Part shown: positions 9,120 to 18,784 of the stretch, piece by piece
How positions within the stretch are numbered: the first letter of the stretch is position 1
Layout: each line of letters opens with the position of its first letter
From: Lysobacter sp.
GTDB lineage: Bacteria; Pseudomonadota; Gammaproteobacteria; Xanthomonadales; Xanthomonadaceae
Length of the DNA: 64,000 nt
Direction: 5' to 3'
Assembly (NCBI GenBank): GCA_013141175.1
Contig: JABFRN010000001.1
Coordinates: 2,996,001-3,060,000, forward strand
The notes under the pieces: model-generated
What the model was told of the DNA's origin: nothing
The model's database searches: none
The model's input: only the letters and a program-made list of their open reading frames with translations
Program-made: the position numbers and the translations under genes

Positions 9120-9443
9120 ATGACCCGCTTCCTGCTCGCCACCATGCTGACCGTTTTCGCCGGTACCGCCGTCGCCCAGACCGTCACCGTGACCACGGAA
9201 ACCGGTGAGGTCGAAACCGTCCAGACCACCGAAGCCACCGCGCCGCGCGAACCCGTCCGCACCTGCGTGCGCAACACCGGCTCACGCGTCATCGCAGCGC
9301 AGAATGCCCGCGCCGCGAAAGACGGCAAACCGCAGCGCTGCGCACCCGTCAGCGGACGCGTCTACACCAGCGAAGACATCGCGCGCACCGGCCAGGTCGA
9401 GATCTACGACGCGCTGCGCATGCTGGATCCGTCGATCCGCTGA
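9120..9443 (+). CDS. Small exported protein, unknown function
   Basis: The product has 107 residues, with a clear signal peptide (MTRFLLATMLTVFAGTAVAQ) followed by a Thr/Val/Glu-rich stretch and two cysteines (RTCVRNTG and PQRCAPVSG) that could form a disulfide in the periplasm. The C-terminus has YTSEDIARTGQVEIYDALR, which resembles the plug-domain start of TonB receptors (VTSEEI..tG...i.DALR); that likeness is my inference only. GGAG lies 8 nt before the ATG. A strong terminator follows, so it is probably monocistronic. Confidence 0.75.
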   Translation: MTRFLLATMLTVFAGTAVAQTVTVTTETGEVETVQTTEATAPREPVRTCVRNTGSRVIAAQNARAAKDGKPQRCAPVSGRVYTSEDIARTGQVEIYDALRMLDPSIR

Positions 9444-9466
9444 TCTCCACATCCATTCATGAGCAG

Positions 9467-9496
9467 ACGCCCGGCCCAGTGCCGGGCGTTTTGTTT
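9467..9496 (+). terminator. Rho-independent terminator
   Basis: ACGCCCGGC (9467-9475) and GCCGGGCGT (9481-9489) form a perfect 9-bp stem with a 5-nt loop, followed by the T-rich run TTTTGTTT. It ends transcription of the small exported protein gene just before the convergent ogt gene. Confidence 0.88.
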
Positions 9497-9531
9497 CCGC
9501 GATGCGCGGATGCCGCTGGGAGAAGCGAAGC

Positions 9532-10056
9532 TCAGCCGAACAGATCGCCGCCGCTGCGCTGTGTCGGCAGCGCACCTTCCAGCCGCAGCAGCGCTTCCTT
9601 GATCGGCAGCCCGCCGCCGAAACCGGTCATGCTGCCGTCGGCGCCGATCACGCGATGGCACGGCAGCACGATCGGCAGCGGATTGCGCCCGTTCGCCGCG
9701 CCGACCGCACGCATGGCATCGGGTTTGCCGATGGCGCGCGCCAGATCGCGATAGCTCCACGTGTCGCCGAACGGAATCGTTCCCAGCATCCGCCATACCT
9801 GCATCTGGAACGCGGTGCCCTGCGGCGCCAGCGGCAGATCGAAATCGCGGCGCACGCCAGCGAAGTACTCCAGCAATTGTTCGCGCGTCGCGTGCAGCAC
9901 CTCCGCAGTGTCGCCACGCGCGCCCTGCGCCCAGTCGAAGCGATCCACCGGGTGGCGATTGCTCGGGAATTCGATGTGGCGCAGACCGCCCGCATCCGCA
10001 GCGATGGTCAAGATGCCGATGGGCGTGTCGAAGCGCTCGAAAAAAAGCGTGCTCAT
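9532..10056 (-). CDS. ogt: Methylated-DNA-protein-cysteine S-methyltransferase
   Basis: The 174-residue protein is a suicide alkyl-acceptor that repairs O6-alkylguanine and O4-alkylthymine. The active site is LPCHRVIG with acceptor Cys133. The helix-turn-helix residues [19 protein letters not shown] precede it, as in Ogt and the C-terminal half of Ada. Its start overlaps the stop of the Ada-AlkA fusion gene by 4 bp, so base-excision and direct-reversal enzymes for alkylation damage are made from one message. Confidence 0.94.
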   Translation of the reverse strand: MSTLFFERFDTPIGILTIAADAGGLRHIEFPSNRHPVDRFDWAQGARGDTAEVLHATREQLLEYFAGVRRDFDLPLAPQGTAFQMQVWRMLGTIPFGDTWSYRDLARAIGKPDAMRAVGAANGRNPLPIVLPCHRVIGADGSMTGFGGGLPIKEALLRLEGALPTQRSGGDLFG

Positions 10057-11573
10057 GCGGCGGCGGTCTCCATGCTGCCGTTCTTGGCGATGTCGGCGGG
10101 CAGATGCCACAGATGCAGCACCGCATACGCGCGCCATGGCCGCCATGCTTGCGATCTCGCTTCGGTCGCGCGTTCGCTCAGGCGCGCGATCCCGGTCGAC
10201 GCCAGCCGCTGCTGCAGCACCAGATCGCCGGCCGGGAAAGCATCCGGCAATGCCAGCGCGCGCATCGCGATGTACTGCGCCGTCCATGCGCCGATGCCGG
10301 GCAGGGCGGTCGCGCGTTCGACGAAATCCTGCAGCGGTTGGCCCGCATCGAACGACAGACGCCCATCCGCCACCGCTGCCGACAGCGTGCGCAGGGTTGC
10401 GGCGCGCGTGCGCGGCAGGCCGATGGTTTCCAGCGGCGCATCGCGCAGACGTTCCGGAGCAGGGAACGCGCGATCCAGTCCGATCTGCGTCGCCACGGCA
10501 TCGGTGCGCGGCTCGCCCCAGTGCTCGACCAGGCGTCGCGCCAGCGTGGTCGCACCGGCCACGCTGATCTGTTGGCCCAGCACCGCACGCACCGCCAGCT
10601 CGAAACCGTCCCAACCGCAGGGCACGCGCATTCCGGGATGCAGCTCGATCGCCTGTTTCAGCAGCGGGTCCGTGGCGAACACCGCATGCACGGCGCGCAG
10701 ATCCGCATCCAGATCGAACATGCGCCGCACCCGGCGCACGATGCCCGGGATCGCGCGCGGATCGGCGTTGCCGATTTCCAGCAACAGTTCCGGACGTTCG
10801 GTGGCGGCACGCACGCGGATCCAGCTCGATGCCTGGGCGGGGCCGATCACGCGCTCGTAGCTGTCTTCGTTCACGCGTTCGATGCCGGGAATCGCACGTT
10901 TGGCCAGGAAGCGCAGCAGCATCGGAAAGTCCAGCGGCGGACGATAGCCCAGGCGCAGGGTCAGTGTGCCGCTGGGTGCCGCCGCCGCCGATTTCAGCCG
11001 ACGGATCGCACTCGGCGGCATGCCGCAGCCGCTCTTGAACGCGGCATTGAAGCGCCGCAGGCTGTTGTAGCCCGCCGCCAGCGCGACATCGGTCACCGGC
11101 AATGCGGTTTCGGTCAGCAATTGTTTCGCCAGCAGCAGCCGGCGGGTCGCATGCACCGTGTGCGGCGTCGCGCCCACGTGCGTGAGGAACACCCGCTGCA
11201 ACTGTCGCGCGCTCAGCCCGACCCGCGCCGCCAATGCATCGGCGCTGCCATCCTGCAACGCGCCATCGGCGATCAAGCCCAGCGCGCGGCGCACCGCGTC
11301 CTCGCGCACCTGCGCATGCGTCTCGGGCGACAGCTCCGGCCGGCAGCGCAGGCAGGGCCGGTAGCCTGCCGCAGTGGCTGCGGCGGCGTTCGCGTAGAAA
11401 GTGATGTTCTCCCGCTTCGGCGCCGCCGCCGGGCATACCGGCCGGCAATAGATGCCGGTGCTGCGCACGGCGATGAAGAACAGGCCGTCGAAGCGATGGT
11501 CCTTCGCGGCCATCGCACGGAAACAGATCTCACGCGAAGGCAGCGTGTCGATTGCGGCGGAGGTGTCGGTCAT
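10053..11573 (-). CDS. Ada regulatory domain fused to AlkA-type 3-methyladenine DNA glycosylase
   Basis: The 506-residue protein joins three modules. Residues about 14-80 are the Ada zinc domain with four cysteines (Cys43, Cys47, Cys74, Cys77) in [10 protein letters not shown] and [10 protein letters not shown]; the first is the methylphosphotriester acceptor in Ada. Residues about 88-195 are an AraC-type DNA-binding domain. From about 205 on it is an AlkA glycosylase with the helix-hairpin-helix [18 protein letters not shown] and catalytic Asp450 in FPAGDLVLQ. It should both sense methylated phosphate and excise alkylated bases. With Ogt downstream, the classical Ada functions are divided differently here: the sensor is on AlkA and the methyltransferase is separate. 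Confidence 0.93.
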   Translation of the reverse strand: MTDTSAAIDTLPSREICFRAMAAKDHRFDGLFFIAVRSTGIYCRPVCPAAAPKRENITFYANAAAATAAGYRPCLRCRPELSPETHAQVREDAVRRALGLIADGALQDGSADALAARVGLSARQLQRVFLTHVGATPHTVHATRRLLLAKQLLTETALPVTDVALAAGYNSLRRFNAAFKSGCGMPPSAIRRLKSAAAAPSGTLTLRLGYRPPLDFPMLLRFLAKRAIPGIERVNEDSYERVIGPAQASSWIRVRAATERPELLLEIGNADPRAIPGIVRRVRRMFDLDADLRAVHAVFATDPLLKQAIELHPGMRVPCGWDGFELAVRAVLGQQISVAGATTLARRLVEHWGEPRTDAVATQIGLDRAFPAPERLRDAPLETIGLPRTRAATLRTLSAAVADGRLSFDAGQPLQDFVERATALPGIGAWTAQYIAMRALALPDAFPAGDLVLQQRLASTGIARLSERATEARSQAWRPWRAYAVLHLWHLPADIAKNGSMETAAA

Positions 11574-11680
11574 GGCGCGATCATAGGCCGTCGCGACGGT
11601 GGCGACTCGCCGTTTTCGGACACGGACATGCCGGGTGAACGGCAGGGGGCGGTTCCTCCTTGATCCTGTAGGAGCGATTC

Positions 11681-11757
11681 CTGTGGGAGCGGCGGAAGCC
11701 GCGATGGAGCACTGGAAGATTTTCCGCAGTCCATCGCGGCTTCCGCCGCTCCCACAG
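11681..11757. repeat. Long perfect palindromic repeat in the alkA-hutU gap
   Basis: Two 28-bp perfect arms (11681-11708 and 11730-11757) are separated by 21 nt. The left arm begins CTGTGGGAGCGGCGGAAGCC. The same core GTGGGAGCGGCGGAAGCCGC occurs at 55923, and a related GGCTTCAGCC version occurs at 57423, so this is a dispersed family. A partial copy (CTGTAGGAGCG) lies just before it. It sits in the divergent gap between the alkylation-repair operon and hutU. Confidence 0.8.
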
Positions 11758-11829
11758 AGAGGAGGGGCTCGCGCTCGAGCGGTGGTCCAAGGGGCGTAAA
11801 ATCCCCCGATCGACATCAGGAGCGTCGCC

Positions 11830-13515
<1,686 letters not shown>

Positions 13516-13520
13516 TATGC

Positions 13521-13680
13521 GTATGGATGCAGATCGAGCTGGTATTTAAGGATTTGAAGAGTCACCGCTTCGGCATGGGTTCGAAGTCAGTTTGATCCGT
13601 GTGCCGAAGCGGTTGGCGGTATTCATGAGATGGCGCCTTTGCATCATGGCTGCTGGCGTCGGAATTGAGGACGGTGGGTC
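13521..13680 (+). pseudogene. Decayed IS4-family transposase fragment
   Basis: Starting a few bases after the hutU stop, one frame reads MQIELVFKDLKSHRFGMG (13527-13580), the IS4-type pattern Q-I-E-x2-F-x-D-L-K-S around the third catalytic acidic residue. A frame change then gives FEVSLIRVPKRLAVF (13580-13624), which continues the family pattern, and a further shift gives FASWLL and GVGIE. No frame is open through the region. I infer the remnant of the C-terminal third of a transposase with several frameshifts and no recognisable ends. Translated comparison with IS4-group transposases would settle it. Confidence 0.55.
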
Positions 13681-13908
13681 TCACATGGCCACGCAAGGGA
13701 GTCATCACCACCAATACAGCGATCAACGTCAAGATCTGGAATGGTTGCGGTGCTGATCGTTTGTGTAACAGAAACGTTGCGTTAGCGAGAGTATTAGGAA
13801 AAGGTTGGGGGCATTAGGTTTATGACCTAGCGGCTACGGTACTGCAAAAATACTATGCGCTATCCTTACTCATACTTGTGCACCAAGCTACTTGCTGCAG
13901 CGCATCAC
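13681..13908. other. Non-coding part of the low-GC island
   Basis: Base composition falls well below that of the neighbours. I find no open frame with a ribosome site and no repeat. It probably contains degraded mobile-element DNA continuing from the transposase fragment, and the 3' flank of the orphan gene that ends at 13909. Confidence 0.4.
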
Positions 13909-14325
13909 TTAGTGGGGAGGTTCGCCAGAAAAAAAATCAAAGAATTTTCTTATCAAATTGGCTATGCTCAACATGATGCCTGCTTTCTTGAATTTCTCGT
14001 AAGTGGTTACCTTCTTGGCGGGGCCGCCATCGAATTTATTGGCGGAATCTTGAGGTGTAAGAAAAAAATATGCACCTGCAATGAGCAGTTGGTTCCTGCG
14101 GGCTTTCTTTACTACTGCCAGTCTCAACGTGGCATTGCCGTCAAGGAGCGAAACATCATGATACGTTGGCGTTTCAGAGGGTAGAAACTCATACAAATAC
14201 TCTGTGAGGATTCTTCGTTTGTTCGTATCGAGTATTTGGTCATTATTGAAAACAGACATCGCAGCTTTTGTTCCGGAAACCAGAATTTTTTTCTGATTCT
14301 TGATGGGTCTTAGTGTCTTTAGCAT
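13909..14325 (-). CDS. Orphan low-GC gene, unknown function
   Basis: The predicted product has 138 residues beginning MLKTLRPIKNQKKILVSG and is lysine-rich and basic. The ATG at 14325 has a good ribosome site (AAGGGGAG about 7 nt upstream), which is the main evidence that it is real. The middle (LRLAVVKKARRNQLLIAGAYFF) and the C-terminus (GIMLSIANLIRKFFDFFSG) are partly amphipathic and could touch membranes. I recognise no domain. Codon use is AT-ending and unlike every neighbour, pointing to horizontal acquisition together with the transposase remnant. It may be a cargo gene of a lost element. Confidence 0.5.
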   Translation of the reverse strand: MLKTLRPIKNQKKILVSGTKAAMSVFNNDQILDTNKRRILTEYLYEFLPSETPTYHDVSLLDGNATLRLAVVKKARRNQLLIAGAYFFLTPQDSANKFDGGPAKKVTTYEKFKKAGIMLSIANLIRKFFDFFSGEPPH

Positions 14326-14769
14326 GCTGTGCTCCCCTTGCAAGGCACTGCATTTCAACTCATGGATCCTCGGGTTAGAACTCCTTCCAATAGGTTTAAT
14401 CTATCGGGAATTTTCTCGACGGAAAATCTGTTTCCTGCTGCTTTGATAGTCCGTTTTTTTGGCATTGTCAATGGTGCATGCGGTCTTCGTAGTATCGCTG
14501 GTGGTAAATATTCTTTTGAGGATTTTTTCTTGGCGCTCGAGAATTTCGCACGCCTCAAAATCTTCTTTTACATTCAAATTGTATGAAAAACAGTTGATTC
14601 AAAAGGTGTTTTTTGAGCTGTCAGACAACGCTAGTGTCATGACTGCTCGCAGTCAAGTTAGTGTTGACTTCATCCAATGCGCCACGGACTTATCGGTACC
14701 TTCCAGATGAAGCAGTGACGTCGCCAAGAATTTCTTCAATGAAATCGTATTCTTGATCCACGCAGCGAT
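14326..14769. other. AT-rich region without convincing genes
   Basis: About 440 bp of low-GC sequence upstream of the orphan gene. Several short frames exist on both strands (up to 85 codons) but none combines a ribosome site with a plausible protein. Runs such as 14454-14461 (T-rich) and 14520-14530 would fit a promoter for the minus-strand orphan gene, but no hexamer pair stands out. Confidence 0.4.
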
Positions 14770-15002
14770 TAGCCCGGGTAAGGCCACAGGCCGCACCCGG
14801 GGCTTTTGATCTTGAATGGTCACGTGCGTACTTTCGCCTGCGTTTGTCCCGGGTGCGCGCTGCGCGCTTACCCCGGCTACGAATGTTCTGTTCGAGAAGG
14901 ATTATGCCAGACGTAGCCCGGTTCTCGCTGCAAGCGAGAGCCGGGGCCTTCGGAAAGTCCTGCGGCACCTCATCCCGGGTGTCCACTTCGCGGACACCCG
15001 GG
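14770..15002. repeat. Cluster of four GC-rich palindromes (REP/BIME-like)
   Basis: Four imperfect palindromes sharing a TAGCCCGGGT / ACCCGGGG core follow each other: 14770-14804, 14848-14880 (inverted orientation), 14913-14946 and 14973-15002. The last is a perfect hairpin, CCCGGGTGTCC and GGACACCCGGG around ACTTCGC. The core matches the common proteobacterial intergenic motif built on TAGCCCGGGTAAG. The cluster marks the right edge of the low-GC island and sits about 60 bp upstream of the GNAT gene. Confidence 0.7.
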
Positions 15003-15064
15003 CGACTTGTCATTCGATGATTGCCTGATGCAAAGTCAACCGACGCGACCCATCGGTGTCATCC

Positions 15065-15556
15065 ATGCCCATCATCATTCGTCTGGCTGATGTCCGCGAT
15101 GCGCAAAGCATCGCAGCGCTTTCACGGAAAGCGATCGAGCGCGGCATGCCGTGGCATTGGACGCCGCCCGTGGTGACTTCCGCGATTCGCGACGCATGTA
15201 CGAATGTGCTCGTGGCCGAGTTCTCGCGCGCAGTCATCGGCTTCGGCATCATGGAATACGGGAGTGATGAAGCCCACCTCGTGCTGCTTGCGGTGGACGA
15301 GCCGGATCGGCGGAAAGGTTTGGGCGGCCAACTGCTGTATTGGCTGGAAGAAGTGGCGGTCGCCGCTGGCATCGCCCGGATCAGGCTCGAAGCCCGCGTG
15401 GAGAATGCCGCAGCGCTCGCCTTCTATCGGAAGCACGGCTACGCCGAGGATCAGGAGGTTCTAGGGATGTACCACGGAGCCTTTGACGGCGTGCGTCTCG
15501 CGAAGGTCCTGGGTAACCCTGCGCCCTGCATCCGTGGCGGCCCTTCTGCCGTATAA
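15065..15556 (+). CDS. GNAT-family N-acetyltransferase
   Basis: The 163-residue protein has the GNAT layout: an N-terminal IIIRLADVRDAQSIAAL, a central AHLVLLAVDEPDRRKGLGGQLL in which RRKGLG is the acetyl-CoA pyrophosphate loop (motif A), and the RLEARVENAAALAFYRKHGYAE C-terminal motif B. The acceptor cannot be predicted. A GTG at 15056 is an alternative start; neither has a strong ribosome site. It stands alone between the palindrome cluster and a DUF2177 gene. Confidence 0.9.
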   Translation: MPIIIRLADVRDAQSIAALSRKAIERGMPWHWTPPVVTSAIRDACTNVLVAEFSRAVIGFGIMEYGSDEAHLVLLAVDEPDRRKGLGGQLLYWLEEVAVAAGIARIRLEARVENAAALAFYRKHGYAEDQEVLGMYHGAFDGVRLAKVLGNPAPCIRGGPSAV

Positions 15557-15616
15557 GGTTGTTCCGTACCTGCGCACGGCGCCGCCGTTCCGTACAGGCA
15601 ACTCATGGGAGGCTCT

Positions 15617-16015
15617 ATGTGGTTCAAGCTGTTCGCCATCACCTTGCCGGTGTTCTTCGCCATCGACATGCTGTGGTTGGGCGTGGTTGCGAAGAATTTC
15701 TATCGTGCGCAGATCGGCAGCCTGCTGAAGACCGATGTGAACTGGTCGGCGGCGATCCTGTTCTATCTGGTATTCATTGCCGGCATCGTGTTTTTCGTGC
15801 TGGCGCCTGCGTTGGAGAAAACCTCCTGGCGTCACGCACTGTTCGCGGGGGCGGCGTTCGGATTCATCACCTACGCCACCTACGATCTGACCAACCTCGC
15901 GACGATGAAGGATTGGCCGGTGCTGGTGACCGTGGTCGATCTGGTCTGGGGGACGGTGCTGTCGGCGTCGGTGTCGGTGATCAGTTTCGCCATCGCCAGA
16001 AAGCTGGGGATGTGA
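15617..16015 (+). CDS. DUF2177 family inner-membrane protein
   Basis: The 132-residue protein has four predicted transmembrane helices (about 3-22, 43-64, 73-92, 104-128) and the features LPVFFAIDMLWLGVVAKNFY and FGFITYATYDLTNLATMKDWP, typical of DUF2177. Function is unknown. GGGAGG at 15607-15612 supports ATG 15617 over an in-frame ATG at 15605 that would place the Shine-Dalgarno inside the gene. It is 4 bp from the next gene, also a membrane protein, so the two are surely cotranscribed. Confidence 0.85.
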   Translation: MWFKLFAITLPVFFAIDMLWLGVVAKNFYRAQIGSLLKTDVNWSAAILFYLVFIAGIVFFVLAPALEKTSWRHALFAGAAFGFITYATYDLTNLATMKDWPVLVTVVDLVWGTVLSASVSVISFAIARKLGM

Positions 16016-16019
16016 CGCG

Positions 16020-16799
16020 ATGAATGTCGCTGGCTTCGACCGTGCGTGGTGGCCGCTCTCCGCGATGCTGTCGTTGGCGCTGGTCGCATGGCTTGTCAGT
16101 CTGAAGCTGCGCGATGTGAGCATCGTCGACAGTCTCTGGTCGATCTTCTTCATCGTCTTCACGCTGCTGTTCGCATGGCGGATGCGCAGCGATACGACGG
16201 CGGCATTCGTGTTGATCGCCTTGATCCTGCTGTGGGGGTTTCGCCTGTCGGCTTACATCACCATTCGCAACCACGGCAAGGGCGAGGACCGGCGCTATCA
16301 GGCCATCCGTGCGCGCAATCAGCCATATTTCGGGTTCAAGAGCCTGTATCTGATCTTCATGCTGCAGGCGGTACTGGCATCGATCATCGTGCTGCCCGTC
16401 GTGCCGATCTTGAACGGCGCGCGGGACGCCAACCTGCTGACGTATGCGGGCTTCGCCATCGCTGCGTTCGGTGCGGTTTTCGAGACCGTGGCCGATGCGC
16501 AGATGGCGCGCTACAAGGCGACCCGCACCGCGCAGGATACGGTGATGAATCGCGGCCTGTGGCGCTGCAGCCGGCATCCGAATTACTTCGGCGAGGCCAC
16601 GTTCTGGTGGGGTCTCTGGATCGCATCGGCCAGCATGGGCGGCGCGTGGACGCTGTTCTCGCCGCTGCTGATGACCTGGCTGCTGACGCGCGTCTCCGGC
16701 GTGCCGCTGCTGGAAGCGGATCTGCAGCAGCGCAGCCCGGCGTATCGCGAGTATCTGACGACGACGCCGAGATTCGTGCCGGGGCGACCCAAACGCTAG
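16020..16799 (+). CDS. DUF1295 membrane protein (steroid 5-alpha-reductase-like fold)
   Basis: The 259-residue polytopic protein has an N-terminal set of helices, the motif DVSIVDSLWSIFFIVF and the C-terminal GLWRCSRHPNYFGEATFWWGLWI, the signature shared by DUF1295 and the steroid reductase/isoprenylcysteine methyltransferase superfamily, where RHPNYFGE contacts the cofactor. A role in lipid reduction or methylation is plausible but unproven. DUF1295 genes are often near cyclopropane-fatty-acid or DUF2177 genes, which fits the DUF2177 neighbour 4 bp upstream. Confidence 0.88.
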   Translation: MNVAGFDRAWWPLSAMLSLALVAWLVSLKLRDVSIVDSLWSIFFIVFTLLFAWRMRSDTTAAFVLIALILLWGFRLSAYITIRNHGKGEDRRYQAIRARNQPYFGFKSLYLIFMLQAVLASIIVLPVVPILNGARDANLLTYAGFAIAAFGAVFETVADAQMARYKATRTAQDTVMNRGLWRCSRHPNYFGEATFWWGLWIASASMGGAWTLFSPLLMTWLLTRVSGVPLLEADLQQRSPAYREYLTTTPRFVPGRPKR

Positions 16800-16896
16800 A
16801 TCACGGGGTCCGGGCATCCTTTGCGTTCCCGGGATGCGGCGCTACGATGCATTCCACGCCCCGGCCGGACTTTCCGCTAGCGAATGGGAGTGCATC

Positions 16897-17226
16897 ATGC
16901 AAAGCGATATCGAAGCCTTGGTCCAGCGCAACGAAGCGATCACCGTTGCCGAGAATAGCGGCGATCTTTCAGGACTCGCCAACTACATCGCGCCGCAATT
17001 GGCATTCCTGCGCCGCGACGGGTCGTTCGTGGATCGAAACGCGTTCCTGCGCGCATCCAAACCGGGTCGCCGTGAACTGCGAATCGAGTCGGTTCAGGTG
17101 TTCGGTGCCCGCGCGGTGGTCGCCTGCAAGGTGACGGATGCTGGTGTTGTCACGCACAATCTCCGCTTGTTCGTCAAAGAACAAGGCGAGTGGAAATTGC
17201 TCGGTTGGGCGAATGAGCGCACATGA
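16897..17226 (+). CDS. SnoaL/NTF2-like protein (DUF4440 type), cytoplasmic
   Basis: The 109-residue protein lacks a signal peptide. The cone-shaped NTF2-like fold is suggested by an N-terminal helix (ALVQRNEAITVAENSGDLSGLANYIAPQLAFL), DGSFVDRNAFLRA and the closing strands VTHNLRLFVKEQGEWKLLGWANE. Such proteins bind small ligands or act as isomerases or hydrolases; no catalytic pattern is certain. GGGAG at 16886-16890 supports the start. It faces another DUF4440-type gene end to end; their sequences are only distantly similar. Confidence 0.78.
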   Translation: MQSDIEALVQRNEAITVAENSGDLSGLANYIAPQLAFLRRDGSFVDRNAFLRASKPGRRELRIESVQVFGARAVVACKVTDAGVVTHNLRLFVKEQGEWKLLGWANERT

Positions 17227-17284
17227 GCCGTCCTGGGCGCGTGCTTGTGGCGTGCTCGTGCGCCGTGGGTCAGGACGGATCGGA

Positions 17285-17743
17285 TTATTGAGGCAGCGCC
17301 AGCGACGCCTGACCGAACGCGTAACGCCACCCCTGCGGCGTGCGCACATAGGTGTCACTGAACCACAGGCGGCGGTCGATCGCTTTTCCGTCCTGCGTTC
17401 CCTTCAGCCACAGGCGTGCGGTCACCACGCCCGCGTCGCCCCAGACGCGTACCGTTTGCGTGCCCGGATCTTCGACCTGATGCTCGTAGACGACATGTTG
17501 CTCGCGTGCGCTCGCGAGCAGGTCGGCGCGCGTGTAGGTGCGGCCGTCGCCGAGAACGAGGATGAAGTCTTCGTGCAGGATGCGGGCCATGGTGTCGGCG
17601 TCGTTGCGCTCCACCGCGGCCTGGTATTCGGTATCCAGCGCTGCGATCGCGCGCTTGTCTTCTTCGGTCGTATCTCCGCTGGCGGCAAGCGTGGAAGCGA
17701 AGATGGCGGCGGCCGTCATGGCGCCGGTCAAGGTGGTATGCAT
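17285..17743 (-). CDS. Exported SnoaL/DUF4440-type protein
   Basis: The product has 152 residues with a signal peptide (MHTTLTGAMTAAAIFASTLAA) followed by an NTF2-like domain: ALDTEYQAAVERNDADTMAR, ILHEDFILVLGDGRTYTRADLL and the closing RRLWFSDTYVRTPQGWRYAFG. The pattern of helix, EDFxLVLGDG and W-R-Y is typical of DUF4440. GGGAGA 8 nt upstream supports ATG 17743 over an upstream in-frame ATG at 17773. Probably periplasmic; ligand unknown. Confidence 0.82.
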   Translation of the reverse strand: MHTTLTGAMTAAAIFASTLAASGDTTEEDKRAIAALDTEYQAAVERNDADTMARILHEDFILVLGDGRTYTRADLLASAREQHVVYEHQVEDPGTQTVRVWGDAGVVTARLWLKGTQDGKAIDRRLWFSDTYVRTPQGWRYAFGQASLALPQ

Positions 17744-17851
17744 TGCGACGATCTCCCATGGACGTACGCGCAACGATAACGACGAGGTTCGGGGAAGGCT
17801 TGCGCTTTCTTGCGTATTTTCCGCGCCGCTGACGTCGTCGACGGCAGCGGC

Positions 17852-18667
17852 TCAGGACGACCGGGCGGGGTAAAGCGACGGACTTGCGCCATATCGATGG
17901 GCGAAGATCCGGCTGAAATGGCTGAGATTGTTGAAGCCGCAGGCGAAGCAGGTATCGGTGACGCTGCGTCCGTCGCGCAACATGACGGATGCCGCGCGCA
18001 AACGGACGTCCAGCAGATAGCGATGCGGCGGCATGCCGACGAGTTCGGCGAACAGGCGCGCGAAGTGGAAGGTGCTCATGCCGACCGAATGCGCGAGCTC
18101 GCCCAGCCGCAGGTCCTGTCCGTATCGACGATCGATGGCGTCGCGCGCGGCATGGATGCGCTGCGCGTAGCCATCGAGCGTACGCGCTTTGTAGCTGCGC
18201 GCGGATTCGACGCGCGTCAGCGGAATTTCCCGGAACAGCTCGCTCGCGCAGGTTTCAGCCAACAGCGCTGCGTTGGTGTCGAGCGCTCGGCGCATGCCCC
18301 AATGCAGATAACGCAGGCGGTGGTTCGCGCGGAGCACGGGCATGCGCGCGCGCGCCCAGGTGCGTTCGCGATCGAAGCCATCGATTTCGGCGGCCACGTA
18401 ACCCACGGTCAGGCAGACATCGTTCAGGCCCTCTTCCCCGTGGACGACGCGAAAACGCATTCCCGGGTGCACCAGCAGCAGATCGCCCGGCCCGAGCCGC
18501 CAATCCCGCCCGTCGATCACAAGGTCGAAACCGCCCTTCTCGACGAAGCTCGCACTGAACTGCTGCCCGACCTCGTCCACGGGGCCGTGATCCACTTCGC
18601 ACGGCGCGTGATCGAAGCGATGGACGTGGATGTCGTCGGTGCGCCAGAGGGCGGTACGTCGTGCCAT
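17852..18667 (-). CDS. AraC-family transcriptional regulator
   Basis: The 271-residue protein has an N-terminal cupin-like sensing domain (about 10-95; WRLGPGDLLLVHPGMRFRVVHG) and a C-terminal pair of helix-turn-helix motifs (about 165-265), including LRLGELAHSVGMSTFHFARLF and the signature SVTDTCFACGFNNLSHFSRIFAHRYGASP. Ligand and targets are unknown. Upstream lies the divergent zinc-ribbon SDR gene, with 117 bp between them, the most likely regulated neighbour. Confidence 0.92.
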   Translation of the reverse strand: MARRTALWRTDDIHVHRFDHAPCEVDHGPVDEVGQQFSASFVEKGGFDLVIDGRDWRLGPGDLLLVHPGMRFRVVHGEEGLNDVCLTVGYVAAEIDGFDRERTWARARMPVLRANHRLRYLHWGMRRALDTNAALLAETCASELFREIPLTRVESARSYKARTLDGYAQRIHAARDAIDRRYGQDLRLGELAHSVGMSTFHFARLFAELVGMPPHRYLLDVRLRAASVMLRDGRSVTDTCFACGFNNLSHFSRIFAHRYGASPSLYPARSS

Positions 18668-18784
18668 CGGTTCAGACTAGCAGCCGAACCGATGTCCCGG
18701 CAGTGGCGAAAGGCATGCAAGGCAGGCGCATCCGCGCGACAATAGGCGGTCTGCGGCGGTTCGCCGCATCGATCCGGGACCGCA

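Noticed and set aside
14355-14558. Small minus-strand frame just upstream of the orphan gene
   Set aside because: 67 codons, lysine-rich, no ribosome site and no recognisable feature; open frames of this size are expected by chance in the low-GC island.
14690-14790. Possible C-terminal remnant reading CVDQEYDFIEEILGDV on the minus strand
   Set aside because: Protein-like for about 25 residues only and running into the palindrome cluster; too short to call a pseudogene.
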